From positions 8,499,382 to 8,563,381 of the forward strand of contig NC_079893.1 in NCBI RefSeq assembly GCF_024868665.1: a stretch of DNA of 64,000 nucleotides, given 5' to 3'. Both the position numbers and the translations under genes were made by a program. This document shows, piece after piece, positions 49,794 through 62,070 of this stretch. How positions within the stretch are numbered: the first letter of the stretch is position 1; every line of letters begins with the position of its first letter. Source of the stretch: Triplophysa rosa (lineage: Eukaryota > Chordata > Actinopteri > Cypriniformes > Nemacheilidae). Under the pieces are notes generated by a model. It searched no databases. It was not told the DNA's origin and saw only the letters and a program-made list of their open reading frames with translations.

Positions 49794-50619
49794 ATAGACG
49801 ACTTCACAAGATGTAGACACTGGTTCAACAATAGACCTCCGCAAAGGATCAGTGACTGTTGAGTAGTTTTTAATTTAATACAATTAATATACAATAAAAT
49901 ATTTATATAAATTAAATATAAAATAAGATGTTATATTACTAGGCAGACTGATAACCAAACACAGACCGGAAGAAAACTTCAGGCCAGGCATGTGTGTCCG
50001 ATGAAACTGTCTATATAATTAAAGGGGTCATATGACACGGCTAAAACGAATATTATCGTTTGTTTTAGATGTAATGCAGTGTGTATACACGATTTAAGGT
50101 TCAAAAACGCTGTAGTTTCCACATACCGTGCATGTTTGTATCTCCTCTTCGCCCCCCAGATTTTTTACAAAGCTCATCGCTCTGAAAAGCCATGTGTGCT
50201 ATGATTGGCCAGTTAACCAGTGTGTAGTGATTGGTCGAATACTGCAAGCGTGTGACGGAAATGTAACGCCTCTTAACATACAGTATTTGGAACGTCAGGT
50301 TCCAAAGCAATTGTACTGACCGGTACGCCCACCTTACTTGCATACCACGAACTGACGTAGATTTGTGGGGGTTACACGTCGCATTTCAGGCAGTTCTGAA
50401 TACATGCATGGGCAACTTATAACACAACAAAGACACAGAAAAACACATATTCGCGCCCATGATATGACCCCTTTAATTCTTAAAGATATTTGTTCTTAAA
50501 AACATTTTGATCCGGTAATTTTTTTTCTGTTGATTGTATTCTGTTTAAATGTTTGTTAAAAACTGAAAAAGGACGTTCTTCTGGACCAGCGTTGTTTACA
50601 TCTTACAAAGTGGTCTGTA
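49794..50619. mobile_element. MITE of the ATAGACCACTT family, copy D, interrupted
   Basis: Left ATAGACGACTTCACAAGATG, right TTTACATCTTACAAAGTGG then TCTGTAT. A TTAA element occupies 50019-50476. A second, internal GACCTCCGCAAAGG motif near 49837 suggests a rearranged left arm. Confidence 0.75.
50019..50476. mobile_element. TTAA MITE (AGGGGTCATATGA) nested in copy D
   Basis: TTAA, then AAGGGGTCATATGACACG on the left; CATGATATGACCCCTTTAA on the right; TTAA at each edge. Probably piggyBac-like and non-coding. Confidence 0.82.
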
Positions 50620-52784
50620 TACAGTATATATTTTCTGCTTAACTAATTTTAAACTTATGCCTTAGGATATAAAGGTCTGTAAGCTCATGACAAGCAACCA
50701 TTAACTTTTGAACGGTATTGTAGATCTGTTCTCATACACTCATACAAAAATGACCTTAACTGCTTATTTTTCAGAGACTGACAACTTGAGGAATTACATT
50801 TTAAAATGCACCCAGAACAATTAAACGAAAATCGTTCCCCGTCTATTTTTCACGCAATGAAATGCCACGCTTTTCTCAGGCGAATTACAGAGACGACAAT
50901 CTTTATGACACAAAACACGCACATTAATTGAACAAACGCTCATAGCTTTTCTGCTTCACCATTCGGTGTTGGTGTTGTGCTTGATCAAAGTCACGTTTTA
51001 CTGTCTGCAGAGCTGTATCTGTCAAATTTATTAGGAACACAATTGTAGTAGCTCATGAATCTGGAACCTATACCTCTGGGTTACCATTGCATGTTTAACC
51101 AGTATTACCATCAGTCCAGTGTGACTATAGGGCTATTACCATCCAATAAAATATGTAGTATTTTGCATAGTTAGAACAGGAGTTAACACCACTAAACTGT
51201 TTATTAGGCAGCACAAGTATTGATATTTCCCATCATACCTATGGCAAATAAAGGGTCCCATTCACTCCACTTCATATGCATGAGAATGCAGAAGAGCGTT
51301 AACAAAAGCATCTGTTTAGAAATTCTGCATTATTTATGAATGACTATTTATTCTTTATTCAAAACAGGAGCTCTGTTGCCCATATTTGTCGCAAGGTCTT
51401 AAATAATTTTGCATGCTTAAAATACAGCTCGGCTGCCATTTCGCATTTCTGGTGAACTGAGACTCACCCACAGTGTCGCTCATCTCTACCAAAGCCATTT
51501 CTTAGAGGACATGTGGGTTAATGTTGATTTGATGTGTTTTCATCCGGAGCACGAGGACAGCAGTATTAGTCAGTCCATTAGCATGCTAATAAACAGATGT
51601 GTGCTAGAGGTGCTAGTTATTAATGTTCCCCAGTGTTTTTAAGGGACGGGTTTCTCGACAGCGATTACACAATTATGCCCCGTGATTGAAATTACATGTA
51701 ATTACAAGAATATCACTTAGCCAGATTTTCCCTCATTTACTCAACCTCATGTCATTTAATCCCCGTATTATAGTCTTTATTTCAGAAAAGGCAGAATGTT
51801 CAGGTTGTGTTTTTCCATGCGAGGAAAATGCATATTTACACTTTAATAAAAATGTAGCAAGTCACAAATAAAAGCACTGCATTCTAAGTCTTGTGATGCC
51901 ACACAATGTTATTAGAATTGTAATCATAAAATAAGGATGTAGTGCTCAGGGTTAAAATTTCACCCTTAGGAAAATTAACCATGGTTTTATTATAGCAAAA
52001 GTGTTAGCAGATTGTATTTGTATTACATTTTTGTATGCAAACTCCGGAAGCGAGTGAGCATTTTAGCACTTTCAGTCCATCGCCCCAAAGTCTATGGGTT
52101 TTTAAATGGGTTTTTGGTTATTTGCCTGAAATAACATCTAGGGTTAACAAACCTAATTCTAAATATTTTCACGTTTTAATCTATGACCTAAAACACAGCC
52201 GTTATAACCAGCTTAAGCTGTTTTTAAAGCTTTATTGTGTCTGAAAAACAGCGGTTGCCAAAGCGATTACATATTTTGGCAGGACATTAGATTGCATCAC
52301 GCATATAAATCCAACAAATAATGCAACATGGGCACAAATCTTTCTAAAAATGTGGATGGGGATTTATTCACAGAGTAATTTCTTACCAGGGAACACGTAT
52401 TTAATAAAGTTTAAAAGAGTTGTCAGAGGCTTGGTGGTGGTGACGTTGATATCAAGCGACCGAAGTCTAGTCTGTTTGTAGCCTTACATTAGCTCTTACT
52501 TCTGGTGATTGTATTTAGGCTTGTTGTTTTAATTTTCAAAGATTATCTTGATGGACAAAACGTGTAAATATCATACATTTTTGTTAATCACAGAGCTTTT
52601 ACAATCTTCCAAAAGTCTATGGGAAAAATCCATAGGCTTTTGGTCAAGGATTAGTATGACGCTAACTTCTGGGTTGGCCCTCAAACACGTCCTCCGTGTT
52701 TTTCAACGTTTGTTTTTGTGAGATCATAGTAAATTTGTGATTGGTACTATTTGTGATTACTTACTGGCTACAAATAAATCCAAA

Positions 52785-53976
52785 AAACAATGGGTCTCAT
52801 TCACTAATAATTGCGTAGATTTTTCGTATTTATACGCACATTTGAACCTCCCATGAACTTTCCGCCTAATTCACTCCACGTGGGTACGCACATGAATTTG
52901 TTCTTAACCTCGTCCTGTTAGTGAATTTGGAGTATTCTAAATGAGCGGCCGTGTGCACGAGTTTAGTCATTTGCATAAAACACACCCAGGCCATCTCCAT
53001 ATTAGGGCTTTCCGCCTAACCTTTCCTTTACCACCTGTCGTCACTTAAGTCAAAGTTACTCCAGGCAACCCCATGTGACGCTGTCTATAGATGCGCTCTC
53101 GCAAGTTATTCAAAGTGCACAGTCCTCAAAGTCTGTTCGTACACAATAAAGCACCTTTTAAACATTTTGCAGAGTTCTCCTTAGCCAGCTGTAAAAGCGC
53201 AGCTCGAGCTATAGTCTAAGGGTACGATCACACAGAACGCGCTTTTCATGTTCGAAAACGCGAGGCGCGCCGCGTTTTTTGTATGTTGCTAGGTAACCCG
53301 AAACAGCCACAACAAGTTTCTTCTCCGTGTCTCCAGGCGTTCCGAGCATCTGTAAACTTCCGTTGCCACAAGGGAAGCCCCGCCTCTCCACTCATTCGAT
53401 TGGACAATGGAAAAAAGCGCACATGACGTCAAGCTCTTTTCTGCTCAGAGTTGAGTTTTTTTCAACTTCGGGCGCTCGGTGCACTCCGCCTAAAACGCGA
53501 GGTGCAGCAGGCGGCAGAACCGCGAGGCGCCCGGCGTGCATAAGCAGCGCGCAAAACGCTCCCTGCCAACTGAAAACAATTCAAGAGGCGTGTCTCACAA
53601 CAAAAGACGCATTCTGTCTGATCAGGCCCTAATGCAGCTTTTCTTATTCTTTCACTGTATATGATGAAATAATATTTTTTATTAAATATACATCTACGCA
53701 TAGTTACATATATATAACATTTCAAATATATAACTATTATCCTAAGATGAAACATGCATTTTATCATTTTGTCTTAGAGAGAGAGAAGGAAAGAAAGAGA
53801 CTGGTGATTTTTGCGTACGTGTGCTTTCAACTGTTCCTATCTTTTCTATTATATTTAGAATAAATTTTAGTACGAAAGTTTTTGTGAATCATGATTTATT
53901 CGTGAAAGCGTTTCATACACAGGTTTCACGAACAAATTTGTGCGTATGCATGCTTAGTGAATGAGACCCATTGTTT
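52785..53976. mobile_element. MITE with ATGGGTCTCATTCACTAA termini, interrupted
   Basis: Left AACAATGGGTCTCATTCACT and right AGTGAATGAGACCCATTGTT are exact inverted copies. The sub-terminal segments also pair (TGCGTAG / TGCGTATGC region). A Harbinger-type MITE interrupts it at 53220. Superfamily not determined. Confidence 0.82.
53220..53629. mobile_element. Harbinger-type MITE with TAA duplication
   Basis: Left GGGTACGATCACACAGAACG, right (inverted) GGGCCTGATCAGACAGAATG. TAA is duplicated at 53217-53219 and 53630-53632, matching the TWA target of PIF/Harbinger. It is GC-rich inside (repeated CGCGAGGCGC and AAAACGC motifs) and non-coding. Confidence 0.78.
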
Positions 53977-54810
53977 GCTATTGTTAAGTCATGGTTAAAG
54001 GCACGATATGTTATTTTTTGATGCAAAGCTATAATAAAGACGTAGCTTGATGACGCTCTGAAGGAGCGTAGAATGATGGGAGTCTTCACCTCCACTGTCG
54101 ATCAACCCGACCGGTCTCACATATCATGTTTATGAATGTAAAATGAGTAAAATTGACGTTTAAACATTGACAGCCAATGGAGATACATTTAGATTTATTA
54201 CAGGGACTTAAAACTAAATTCCTCTGGATTCAAACATTGTTGGGAACACTTGGGATAATGTAAGAACACAAGTAAACTACACTTTTATGGAAATATTTTG
54301 GGGATATTTGAATGCAACAATCATACATACTGTATTGTGCCTTTTGTTTTTTTTTCCGTAAGTGTATGAAGTAAAAATATAAATGGAACTGTTCCTGTAA
54401 GACTTTGTCTATCTGTTCTTTATTCAATCATTAATTCTCCTCTGCTGTTGTGTCTTTCACATACTCGCATATTCACACTTTCTTCTGAATTCTCCTCCCT
54501 GTTGTTCTCTTTTTCCCGCCTCAGACATTCATTTATGTAGCGAGTAATTCACCTCCCTCTGGAGGCTCTTGAATTGCTCCTGTCCCCTTACTAAAAGAAA
54601 TCTCTGCAGTGTGCATTACATTGTTCCTGCTGCGTTATTGATTTATTAGTAGATATTAATGTTTTTGTGCTCTTGTCTCTATTCTATTCATCACTCCCCG
54701 CCCTCCCCTCTCCACATCTCTGTATTCATCACTTCTCGCTCCCCTCTGCTCTTCACCTTCTCATTGTTTTGTCTTATCTTCTGCCCTTCTTCCCCAACTC
54801 TGTCCTCCAG

Positions 54811-54951
54811 CTGAACATGAACTCTGCCCCCACCTTCATGCATTTCCCAGCTAAAGGGAAGCCGAAGCGGGCGGACACCTTTGACCTTCAGCGGATTGGT
54901 TTCGCCTCTGAGCAACTGGCCAAGTGGATTGCAGACCGCACCGATGTGCAG
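54811..54951 (+). CDS. tusc3: tusc3 exon 4 (residues 132-178)
   Basis: Acceptor TGTCCTCCAG, donor CAG/GTACGT, phase 0 at both ends. It encodes [16 protein letters not shown], then [19 protein letters not shown] and [10 protein letters not shown], the C-terminal part of the thioredoxin-like domain including the cis-proline loop (SAPTF). [15 protein letters not shown] favours TUSC3 over MAGT1. The family continues with IRVFRPP-type residues and four membrane helices, which are not in this window, so the gene is truncated by the window edge and not by mutation. Confidence 0.95.
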
Positions 54952-55048
54952 GTACGTCTGCAGTCATGCAAAGACTAAATACAGGACTACAAATGTCTTT
55001 TACTTTCGGCCTTATAGATGTTACATCCAACGTTCAATGACTGCTTGG

Positions 55049-55604
55049 TGCATACTACACACAAAACTAGGAACAGAGGTTGCATACTACACACAAAACA
55101 TACTACACACATAACTAGGAACAGGGGTTGCATACTTCACGCAAAACATACTACACACAGTGCATACTACACACAAAACATAATACACTCAAAACTAGGA
55201 ACAGGGGTTGCATACCACACACAAAACATACTACACTCAAAACTAGGAACAGGGGTTGCATACTACACACAGTGCATACTACACACAAAACATACTTCAC
55301 ACATAACTAGGAACAGGGGTTGCATACTACACACAAAACATACTACACACAGTGCATACTACACACAAAACATACTTCACACATAACTAGGAACAGGGGT
55401 TGCATACTTCACACAAAACATACTACACACAGTGCATACTACACACAAAACTAGGAACATGGGTTGCATACCACACACAAAACATACTACACACAGTGCA
55501 TACTACACACAAAACATGTTACACACAAAGCTTGGAACAGGGGATGCATACTACACACAAAACATACTACACACAGGGCATACTACACACAAAATTAGAA
55601 ACTA
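55049..55604 (+). repeat. minisatellite of CATACTACACACAAAA units
   Basis: Two modules alternate: CATACTACACACAAAA (with TTCACACA variants and a CAGTG linker) and CTAGGAACAGGGGTTG. They build higher-order units of roughly 50-110 bp across about 555 bp. Open frames through it (Thr-His-Lys-rich) are artefacts of the repeat. Confidence 0.92.
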
Positions 55605-55654
55605 ATGACTGGATTTGCAAGAGTCTTTTATGATTCACTTTATTGTTCCCGATT

Positions 55655-55700
55655 CTTCTATTTGGATGAAGGCGTCTGCTAAATGTCTAAATGTAAATTT
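55655..55700 (+). repeat. L2/SINE 3'-tail fragment
   Basis: TTTGGATGAAGGCGTCTGC then TAAATGTAAAT, the tail shared with the copies at 18441 and 35652. Confidence 0.55.
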
Positions 55701-56416
55701 TTCTAGCATCTTAAAATAAAAAGAACACCATTTTTAACTGGTTAAAAATGATTTTTCTGTAGAAGACGCGCAGGTAATTTATGCAGACCCTTGAAAGTTT
55801 TTCAAAAACACAAAGGAAAAAGTTTCCGTTTTAGTACAATGTTCTTGTGCACATACGCTTGGTAACAATTTAATGTGTCCACAAGCAGAACTGTATTCTG
55901 CTTTGTTTTCAAAGTTATGTCTGTGAAATAGTCTCTACTTGTTTCTTTAGGACGGGACAAAAATTCTATATCCATTTTCCGCTTTTTCAGTTTTCAGTAC
56001 AAATGATCTTTTTAAGGTAAACTTGTCCATAAATGTTACATAAAAACAAAACGAACCCTGACTGGTCACTTTACATAATCTGTGGTTTCTTGTCGAAAGG
56101 GCAGTTTCTTGTCTAGAAAAAGTCAAGAGCTTTTTTGTCAGATCCACTATGTGAGACTGTGTTTTAGCCTGTGGAAAATGTATCCTTGGCAACCTCATTA
56201 TGACATTTACGATAGGTTTTGATAAAGCCTTAAGCAGAGTTTTATAAAGAGTTATATAAGTGTTTGTGTAACAGATGCCGAAATCTTGACTTACTTCTTT
56301 AATGTTTTTTATATCTGACATTTCTCCAAGAATAATCAAAACATTAGTCTGCTCTGTAGACAAATAAACCTCTTTTGCTTTGTTGAGTAAGAGATTTCTT
56401 CAGTTCTGTCAAAAAA

Positions 56417-56610
56417 ACGTCTTGGTTACGGATGTAACCTCAGTTCCCTGATGGAGGGAACGAGACGTTGTGTCGAGCCGACAGATGGGGTTCGCTCTTG
56501 AGAACCTATCAACTTCTGACTAGTTTAGAAAAGGCCAATGAAATCGGTGAATCTGGGTATAAAAGGGAGACGGCGTGCTGCATTCATTCACCTTTTGGTC
56601 TGAGGAGCCT
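56417..56610 (-). repeat. DIRS inverted terminal repeat, 3' side
   Basis: From 56464 inward (GACGTTGTGTCGAGCCGACA) it pairs with the other terminus. The outer 47 bp (from AACGTCTTGGTTACGG) are unique to this side and recur in inverted form in the internal complementary region. It lacks a 34-bp segment present in the other terminus. Confidence 0.88.
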
Positions 56611-56659
56611 GAGCATCCCTCGACCGCTGCGGCGGGCGGCCAGCGTTGTGGCAAGAAGG

Positions 56660-56766
56660 ACACAACGTCTCGTTCCCTCCATCAAGGAACTGAGGTTAAA
56701 TCCGTAACCAAGACGTTCCCTTTCTGTCGGTCTCTCGACGTTGTGTCGAGCCGACAGATGGGGTTC
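56660..56766 (-). repeat. DIRS internal complementary region
   Basis: 56661-56716 is the reverse complement of the outer 3' terminus (56417-56473), and 56715-56766 is the reverse complement of the outer 5' terminus (62221-62273). The block therefore joins both element ends, which lets the linear copy be circularised during replication. Only about two mismatches occur in each half, mostly CpG to CpA. Confidence 0.9.
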
Positions 56767-57489
56767 CTATGGAAAATGCCACAGCACTGTGCCGCGTCAC
56801 AATCTCCAGCGGAGCGACGTTGACTGGCCTGAGTGAGTCAGATGTGAGCGCTAGCGCGGAATTGTAACCGTCCAGTGGAGAGGTAGGGGGTCCCAGAGCT
56901 TTTGAAGAAAAGGTGGGAAGCCCCTGCCACCGGCCGTCACGAATGGAGGCCTTGATTCTCTAACAGCGAGAAGCCGCCCGGCACCGTAAGGGCCACTGGG
57001 TAAGCATTAATCCCCCCGGGGAAAAACGTTACAATGACCACTATCCTGCCATCGGGAGGAATTAGAGGAGACACCACATGGTCTCACCAATCAGGGAGAA
57101 CTCATGGGAAAACGTGCGGACTGAAGCAGTTAACCGCAAGGTGGAGGTCCACCTAGGGAGGTCATGGGTTGCCGAGGTGGGAACCATTCATAAGGATACA
57201 TCAGACGGACCCGCCCACGGGGAGGGTTACCACGTCTGGAGCACTAGGTCCGGTTAGAGCTATGTGGTAAATAACTCAACTGTTCCCCGGCCTAATGGGG
57301 CAGGGCTGCTCTGCCCAGCCTGCCCCCAGGAAGGTGCTTAGTGATGGATGAAATGCCTGTTCCTTACCCAGTGGGGAAAGAAGGGAGGCGTAAATAGCCG
57401 CTGACCCCCCTAGAGGAAGGGCTTTCACAGGCGTACGCCCTACCGGCTGCCGATCCTACACGTTGCCCTGCAGGACGCGGGCTGACACC

Positions 57490-58290
57490 GGTTCCACGCG
57501 TAGGTATTAGAACCTTGCGAAGGTGTTGGGCGTAGCCCAACCCGCAGCTCTGCAGATGTCTGCCAGAGAGGCGCCCTGAGCCAGTGCCCATGAGGAGTGT
57601 GCCTCACTCCTAATGGGCAGGGGCGATCTTGAGATCGGTATGCCGTAGCGACAGCATCCACGATCCAGTGCGCCAGCCTCTGTTTGGAGACAGCCCTCCC
57701 CTTCTGCTGACCTGCAAAACAGACAAAGAGCTGCTCAGAGCTTCTGAAGATCTGTGTGCGGTCCAAGTAGAGGTCTGCAGGTTCACCACCTGGTCTCTCG
57801 GGAGAGTGGTGGGAACTTTGGGCACGTAGCCGGGACGGGGTCTCAGGATAACGTGAGAATCACCGGGCCCGAGTTCTAGGCAATCTGTGGACACGGAGGG
57901 TGCTTGTAGGTCCCCTATCCTCTTGGAGGTGAGCACCATCAGGAGAGCCGTCTTTATCATGAGGTGAGAAAGAGCGGCAGCTCCGAGGGGCTCGAAGGGG
58001 GGGGGCCTCTTGAGGCCCGCCACCTATCGCAAGAGGGTATGGAGCGCGGATGAGGAGGTCGCCTTCTCGCGCTCCTTAGGAACCTAATGACCAGGTCGTG
58101 CTGTCCCCGAGGCTTCCCAGCTACTGGGTCGTGATGAGCAGCCGTAGCGGCTACATACACTCCCAGTGTGGAGGGGGGAGAGGTTACTCTCCAGTCTCTC
58201 TTGAGGAAGGGACAGCACGTTCCCGATCGAGCAACTCCGCGGGTCTTCACCCAGAGAAGAGAACCAGGACGAGAGGAGGAGCCACTTATG
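57490..58290 (-). pseudogene. DIRS tyrosine recombinase, frameshifted
   Basis: Recognisable blocks occur in three frames: TLGVYVAATAAHHDP and HDLVIRFLRSARR near 58080-58175; KTALLMVLTSKRIGDLQ and PGDSHVILRPRPGYVPK near 57830-57960; and ASLADICRAAGWATP near 57520-57570. The Arg in KRIGDL is the expected first catalytic Arg of the R-H-R-Y set. The C-terminal block runs into a stop right where the catalytic Tyr segment (FYR-like) should be. Two or more frameshifts separate the blocks. Confidence 0.8.
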
Positions 58291-58371
58291 GGCATATAGC
58301 CGCCTAGTGGCCGAGGCCCAAGCCTGAGTGATGTCCCAACTACCGCAGGGGGTGGGCCACTCAGGATCTCC

Positions 58372-60300
58372 TCATCCCGTCCAGACATGGAGGTTCCAGG
58401 GGTCTGCCTGGGATGCCGTAATGTGCCCCTTCCCCTGGGAAAGCAGGTTCTGAGCCAGGGGGAGCGGCCAGGGGGAAGTTGTTGTCAAGAGTCTTAGCTC
58501 TGAGAACCAAGTCCGGTTGGGCCAGTAAGGCGCAACTAGTACCACTTGATGCTCCACTTCCCTGACCTTGCACAGGGTCTGTGCAACGAGGCTCACTGGG
58601 GGAAGGCGTACTTCCGCTTGTCCCACAGCCAGCTGTGCGCAAGGGCATCCGTGCCGAGGGATGCCTCGGTCAGGGAGTACCAAAGCGGACAATGGGTGGA
58701 GTCCGGGGAGGCAAACAGGTCCACCTGTGCCTCGCCGAACTGCTCCCAAATGAGCCGGACTGCGCTGGGATGGAGTCGCCACTCTCCGCAAGGCGTCGAC
58801 TGACGAGAGAGCGCATCGGCTGTCTGGTTCAGGACGCCTGGGATGTGTGTGGTTCGCAGGGAGCTGATCACCTGCTGACTCCAGAGGAGGAGGCGCAGGG
58901 TGAGTCATGTTAGCTGCCGTGAGCGAATGCCACCCTGACGATTGATATACGCCACGGCAGCTGTGCTGTCTGACCGGACCAGCACGTGCTTGTCCTGCAC
59001 GAGAGGTTGTAGCCTCCTCAGTGCAAGTAGCACAGCTAACAACTCTAGGCAGTTGATATGCCAACGCAGGCGGGGGCCCTTCCACTGCCCCGACACTGTG
59101 TGCCCGTTGCACACGGCACCCCAACCCTGCAGGGAGGCATCCGTTGTCACCACGACGTGCCTTGACCCCTGCCCTAGGGGGATACCTGTCCGCAAGAAGG
59201 TCATGGGAGACCAGGGGGTTAGGGTGCGTCGGCAGAAAGGCGTGATGACCATACGCCTCCTGCCAGTGTGCCACACTCTCCAAGGAACCCGACTCTGTAG
59301 CCAGTGTTGGAGCGGTCGCATGTGCATCGACCCGAGGGGGACCACCCCGGCCGAGGATGCCATGTATCCCAGGAGCCTCTGAAATTGATTCAGGGGGACC
59401 GCTGACTGCCTGAAAAGCTTCAGGCAGTTCAACACTGACTGGGCGCGCTCTGTCAGTCGCGCTGTCATGGAGACAGAGTCGAGTTCCATACCGAAAAAGA
59501 GGATGCTCTGCACAGTGGAGAGCTTGCTCTTTTCCCAGTTGACCTGTAGCCCCAACCAATTTAGGTGCCGGAGCACCAGGTCCCTGTGTGTACACAAAAG
59601 ATCTCGCGAGTGTGCCAAGATGGCCAGTCGTCGAGATAGTTCAGTACCCGCACACCTCTTTCCCTGAGGGGAAGGAGGGCGGCTTCCACGATCTTCGTGA
59701 AAACACGTGGAGACAGGGACAGACCGAAGGGGAGGACCCTGTACTGATATGCCCGCCCCTCGAAAGCGAACCGCAGGAAACGGCCTATGACGAGGGAGGA
59801 TCGAGACTTGAAAGTACGCGTGCCATGAACCAATCCTGACATCTGACAGACGTCAGGATGCGCCTCTGCATGATCATCCTGAACGGCAGCTTGTGTAGGT
59901 GCTTGTTCAGGACACGCAGATGTAGGACGGGGCGCAGCCCCCCGCCTTTCTTTGGGACAATGAAGTACGGGCTGTAGAACCCGTTGAACATCTCGGCTGG
60001 TGGGACGGGCTCGATCGCACGGACGGGCTGCTGAAGTAGAGAGGATGCGCCGAAACTTGGGAGGCCGTCTGGCGAACTGGATCGCGTAGCCGAGACGGAT
60101 CGTACTCCCTAGCCAACCTGATGGCCTGGGAAGCCGAAGCCAGGCTCCCAGGAACCGAGACAGGGGACCTAGGGATTTGATCTGCTTCATCGTCCCCGCG
60201 GGGGGTGGTTTGATGGCCAGCAATACGGATCCCTTGCCGGGGGAGGGCCCCCGGGGAGGAGATCGGCTGTGCTGTTTTTCCTGCCTGGCGTTTATGCAGC
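58372..60300 (-). pseudogene. DIRS reverse transcriptase / RNase H, frameshifted
   Basis: In order on the minus strand: an N-terminal block (IRLGYAIQFARRPPKF near 60080); an RT block in a different frame (GFYSPYFIVPKKGGGLRP near 59960); the RT core FLRFAFEGRAYQYRVLPFG and catalytic YLDD at 59627-59638; RNase H with TTDASLQGWGA, INCLELLAV and SDSTAAVAYINRQGG; then GEAQVDLFASPD and VAPYWPNRTWF. Catalytic Asp and Glu residues are present, but the frame changes at least four times (about 59990, 59780, 58890 and 58600). A 407-codon open frame at 58372-59595 is mostly a shadow, with only its last 90 or so residues real. Confidence 0.85.
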
Positions 60301-60345
60301 TCAACGCACTGTCTGACTCAGAGTGCTGAGGGCTAGTGTTTATAC

Positions 60346-61100
60346 TCAACGTTGCGATTCGCCATGGCACAACGTCGAGTTGCTGTCCACTGTCATGCCG
60401 AGAGTGGGAGCGGCTGTAATGACCCAGAGAGAGAGGAAACTCTTTTTGTGAGTAAGTGGGCGCTGCCCCCGGAGGGGGCCAGCAGATAGTGAGACGGGGC
60501 AGGAACCGTCCCTATCCGATCCCCCAGCGATGTGGCTGGGGTCGGGCCCGATGGTAGCCTCGATCTCCCTGGGGTCTTCCCATGAGGGCCGCTTCTGCTT
60601 TCGCCGCGGCTGCTGACAAGGCGATGGTCTCCTCTTCGATGTCTCTTCCGGGGGGGCCACCTGAGTGGGGAGCGCCAAAGCCGGAGGGCGTCGAAGAGGA
60701 CCAGGGCTGCTGGGAAGCAGACGGTGCACAGGACTCGACGGCCGAGCGCGGCCGAGTCGCGTCGGGGGAGGATATGCTTGATATCCTCTGTCTGCTTCAG
60801 TATCACCAAACAGCCCCCCCCCCTTGCGAGATGGGTGCATCGAGAAAGCGGCGTTACTCATCTGTGCAAGGTTCGGCCAGAGGTGTCTCTCAAGGGCCTG
60901 CGTGGTAACCTTAGTCGCCCGTAGAGCGAGGTCGGTGGCGGAGCGGAGTTCCTGCATAAGCGCTGGGTCGGTCTTACCCTCGTGGAGCTCTCTCAACGCC
61001 TTGGCCTGGCAGGAGCCATAGCGTGGAGAGAGGAGGCAGCTTGGTCCGCCGCAATGTAAGCTCTCGACACCAGAGATGCCGAGACCCCACATGCTTAGGA
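60346..61100 (-). pseudogene. DIRS gag-like protein, frameshifted
   Basis: The block GLGISGVESLHCGGPSC, then SQAKALRELHEG-like CQAKALRELHEGKTDPALM and ATDLALRATKVTTQALERH, matches the gag of fish DIRS elements. Downstream, KQTEDIKHILPRR is in another frame (near 60780), so at least one frameshift is present. Sequence upstream to about 62000 is open only in pieces and may include the gag N-terminus. Confidence 0.75.
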
Positions 61101-62070
61101 CGGGAGTCTAGGTCGAGCCCCCCAGGTGGCCGCCGCCTGCGGGCACGAGTGCACCCCGGCGGCATACTCCACCTGGGGGACATCGACGTATCCTCTAGCT
61201 GTCTCACCCTCGAGGGAAGAGAGGGTGACAGAACTTTGTTTGACGTGAAACGTGCCGGAAAGGGGGCATTCCAGGTCTTACTAAGTTCCTCATGCACTTC
61301 CGGAAAACACGGCACTGGGGGCGGGCGAGGCTTGGAGCTCAAACCCGAGGTGCCATGTAGCCAGCCGTGAGTGCTGGGATAGACAGTGCGGGCACTGCAA
61401 CCCAACGCTCACGGCGGTCCGGGAAAGCATGGCTGACATTTCGACGTCCGCTTCTTCCTGGGTTCGACCCCCCGAGGGAGGGAGCCCGAGGAATCGTCGG
61501 AGTCGGATGGCAGTACGTCACCCCCCGATGCTGCAAGAGACATCTCATCATCACGCATCGTGTCCGAATACGTGGTTGAGGAACAAGACAATGGGACCAT
61601 CTCCTGGGGAACGGTCAGACAAGCGAGACGAGGTGCGAACGGTCCGTGAGCCAGCGGCTGGCGGATTAATGCTCACAATAGTCCTCATATCACCCTCGCT
61701 GCTTGCCGTAGCGGGTGGCAGGGCCGTAGTCCTGCCGTCACGGAACGGGGAGCAGACGAGGTGGTGGCTGAGTCCCGTGGCAACACAGCCACCTGTGACG
61801 CAACGTCTGAATTGTCATCCACAGTCATCTGCCCCAGCGTACTGGAAGCGGACATCGTGTCCGTATCCCTCCTCGATGAGTGTGTTGCACCCATGAGAAC
61901 AGCGTGATTTAAATTTGAAGTTTGAAAAGTGAAATTTGCTCTTTTAGAGAAAAAACTCGAACACTTCTGGAACTGCCGAGACGCCCAGGGGAAAGTCGCT
62001 GCAGGAACGTCATAAGATTCCGGCAGTAATTCGGCATAGAGATTGAAGTCTCGAAGTCGATCAGTGTGAA

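Larger units (their letters stand above)
49280..54810 (+). other. tusc3: tusc3 intron 3, 5.5 kb
   Basis: Phase 0, GTATTT to TGTCCTCCAG. It contains the nested MITEs at 49794 and 52785. The parts 50625-52780 and 53980-54800 show nothing recognisable. Confidence 0.9.

Noticed and set aside
55018..55633. Long open frames and CRISPR-like regularity in the 55-kb repeat
   Set aside because: The array has no constant repeat with unique spacers. It is an AC-rich minisatellite in a vertebrate intron, and the Thr/His/Lys frames follow directly from the repeat.
58372..59595. 407-codon ORF on the minus strand as a single gene
   Set aside because: Its first two thirds are a shadow of the DIRS RT/RNase H frame. 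Only the C-terminal part belongs to the real protein, after a frameshift.
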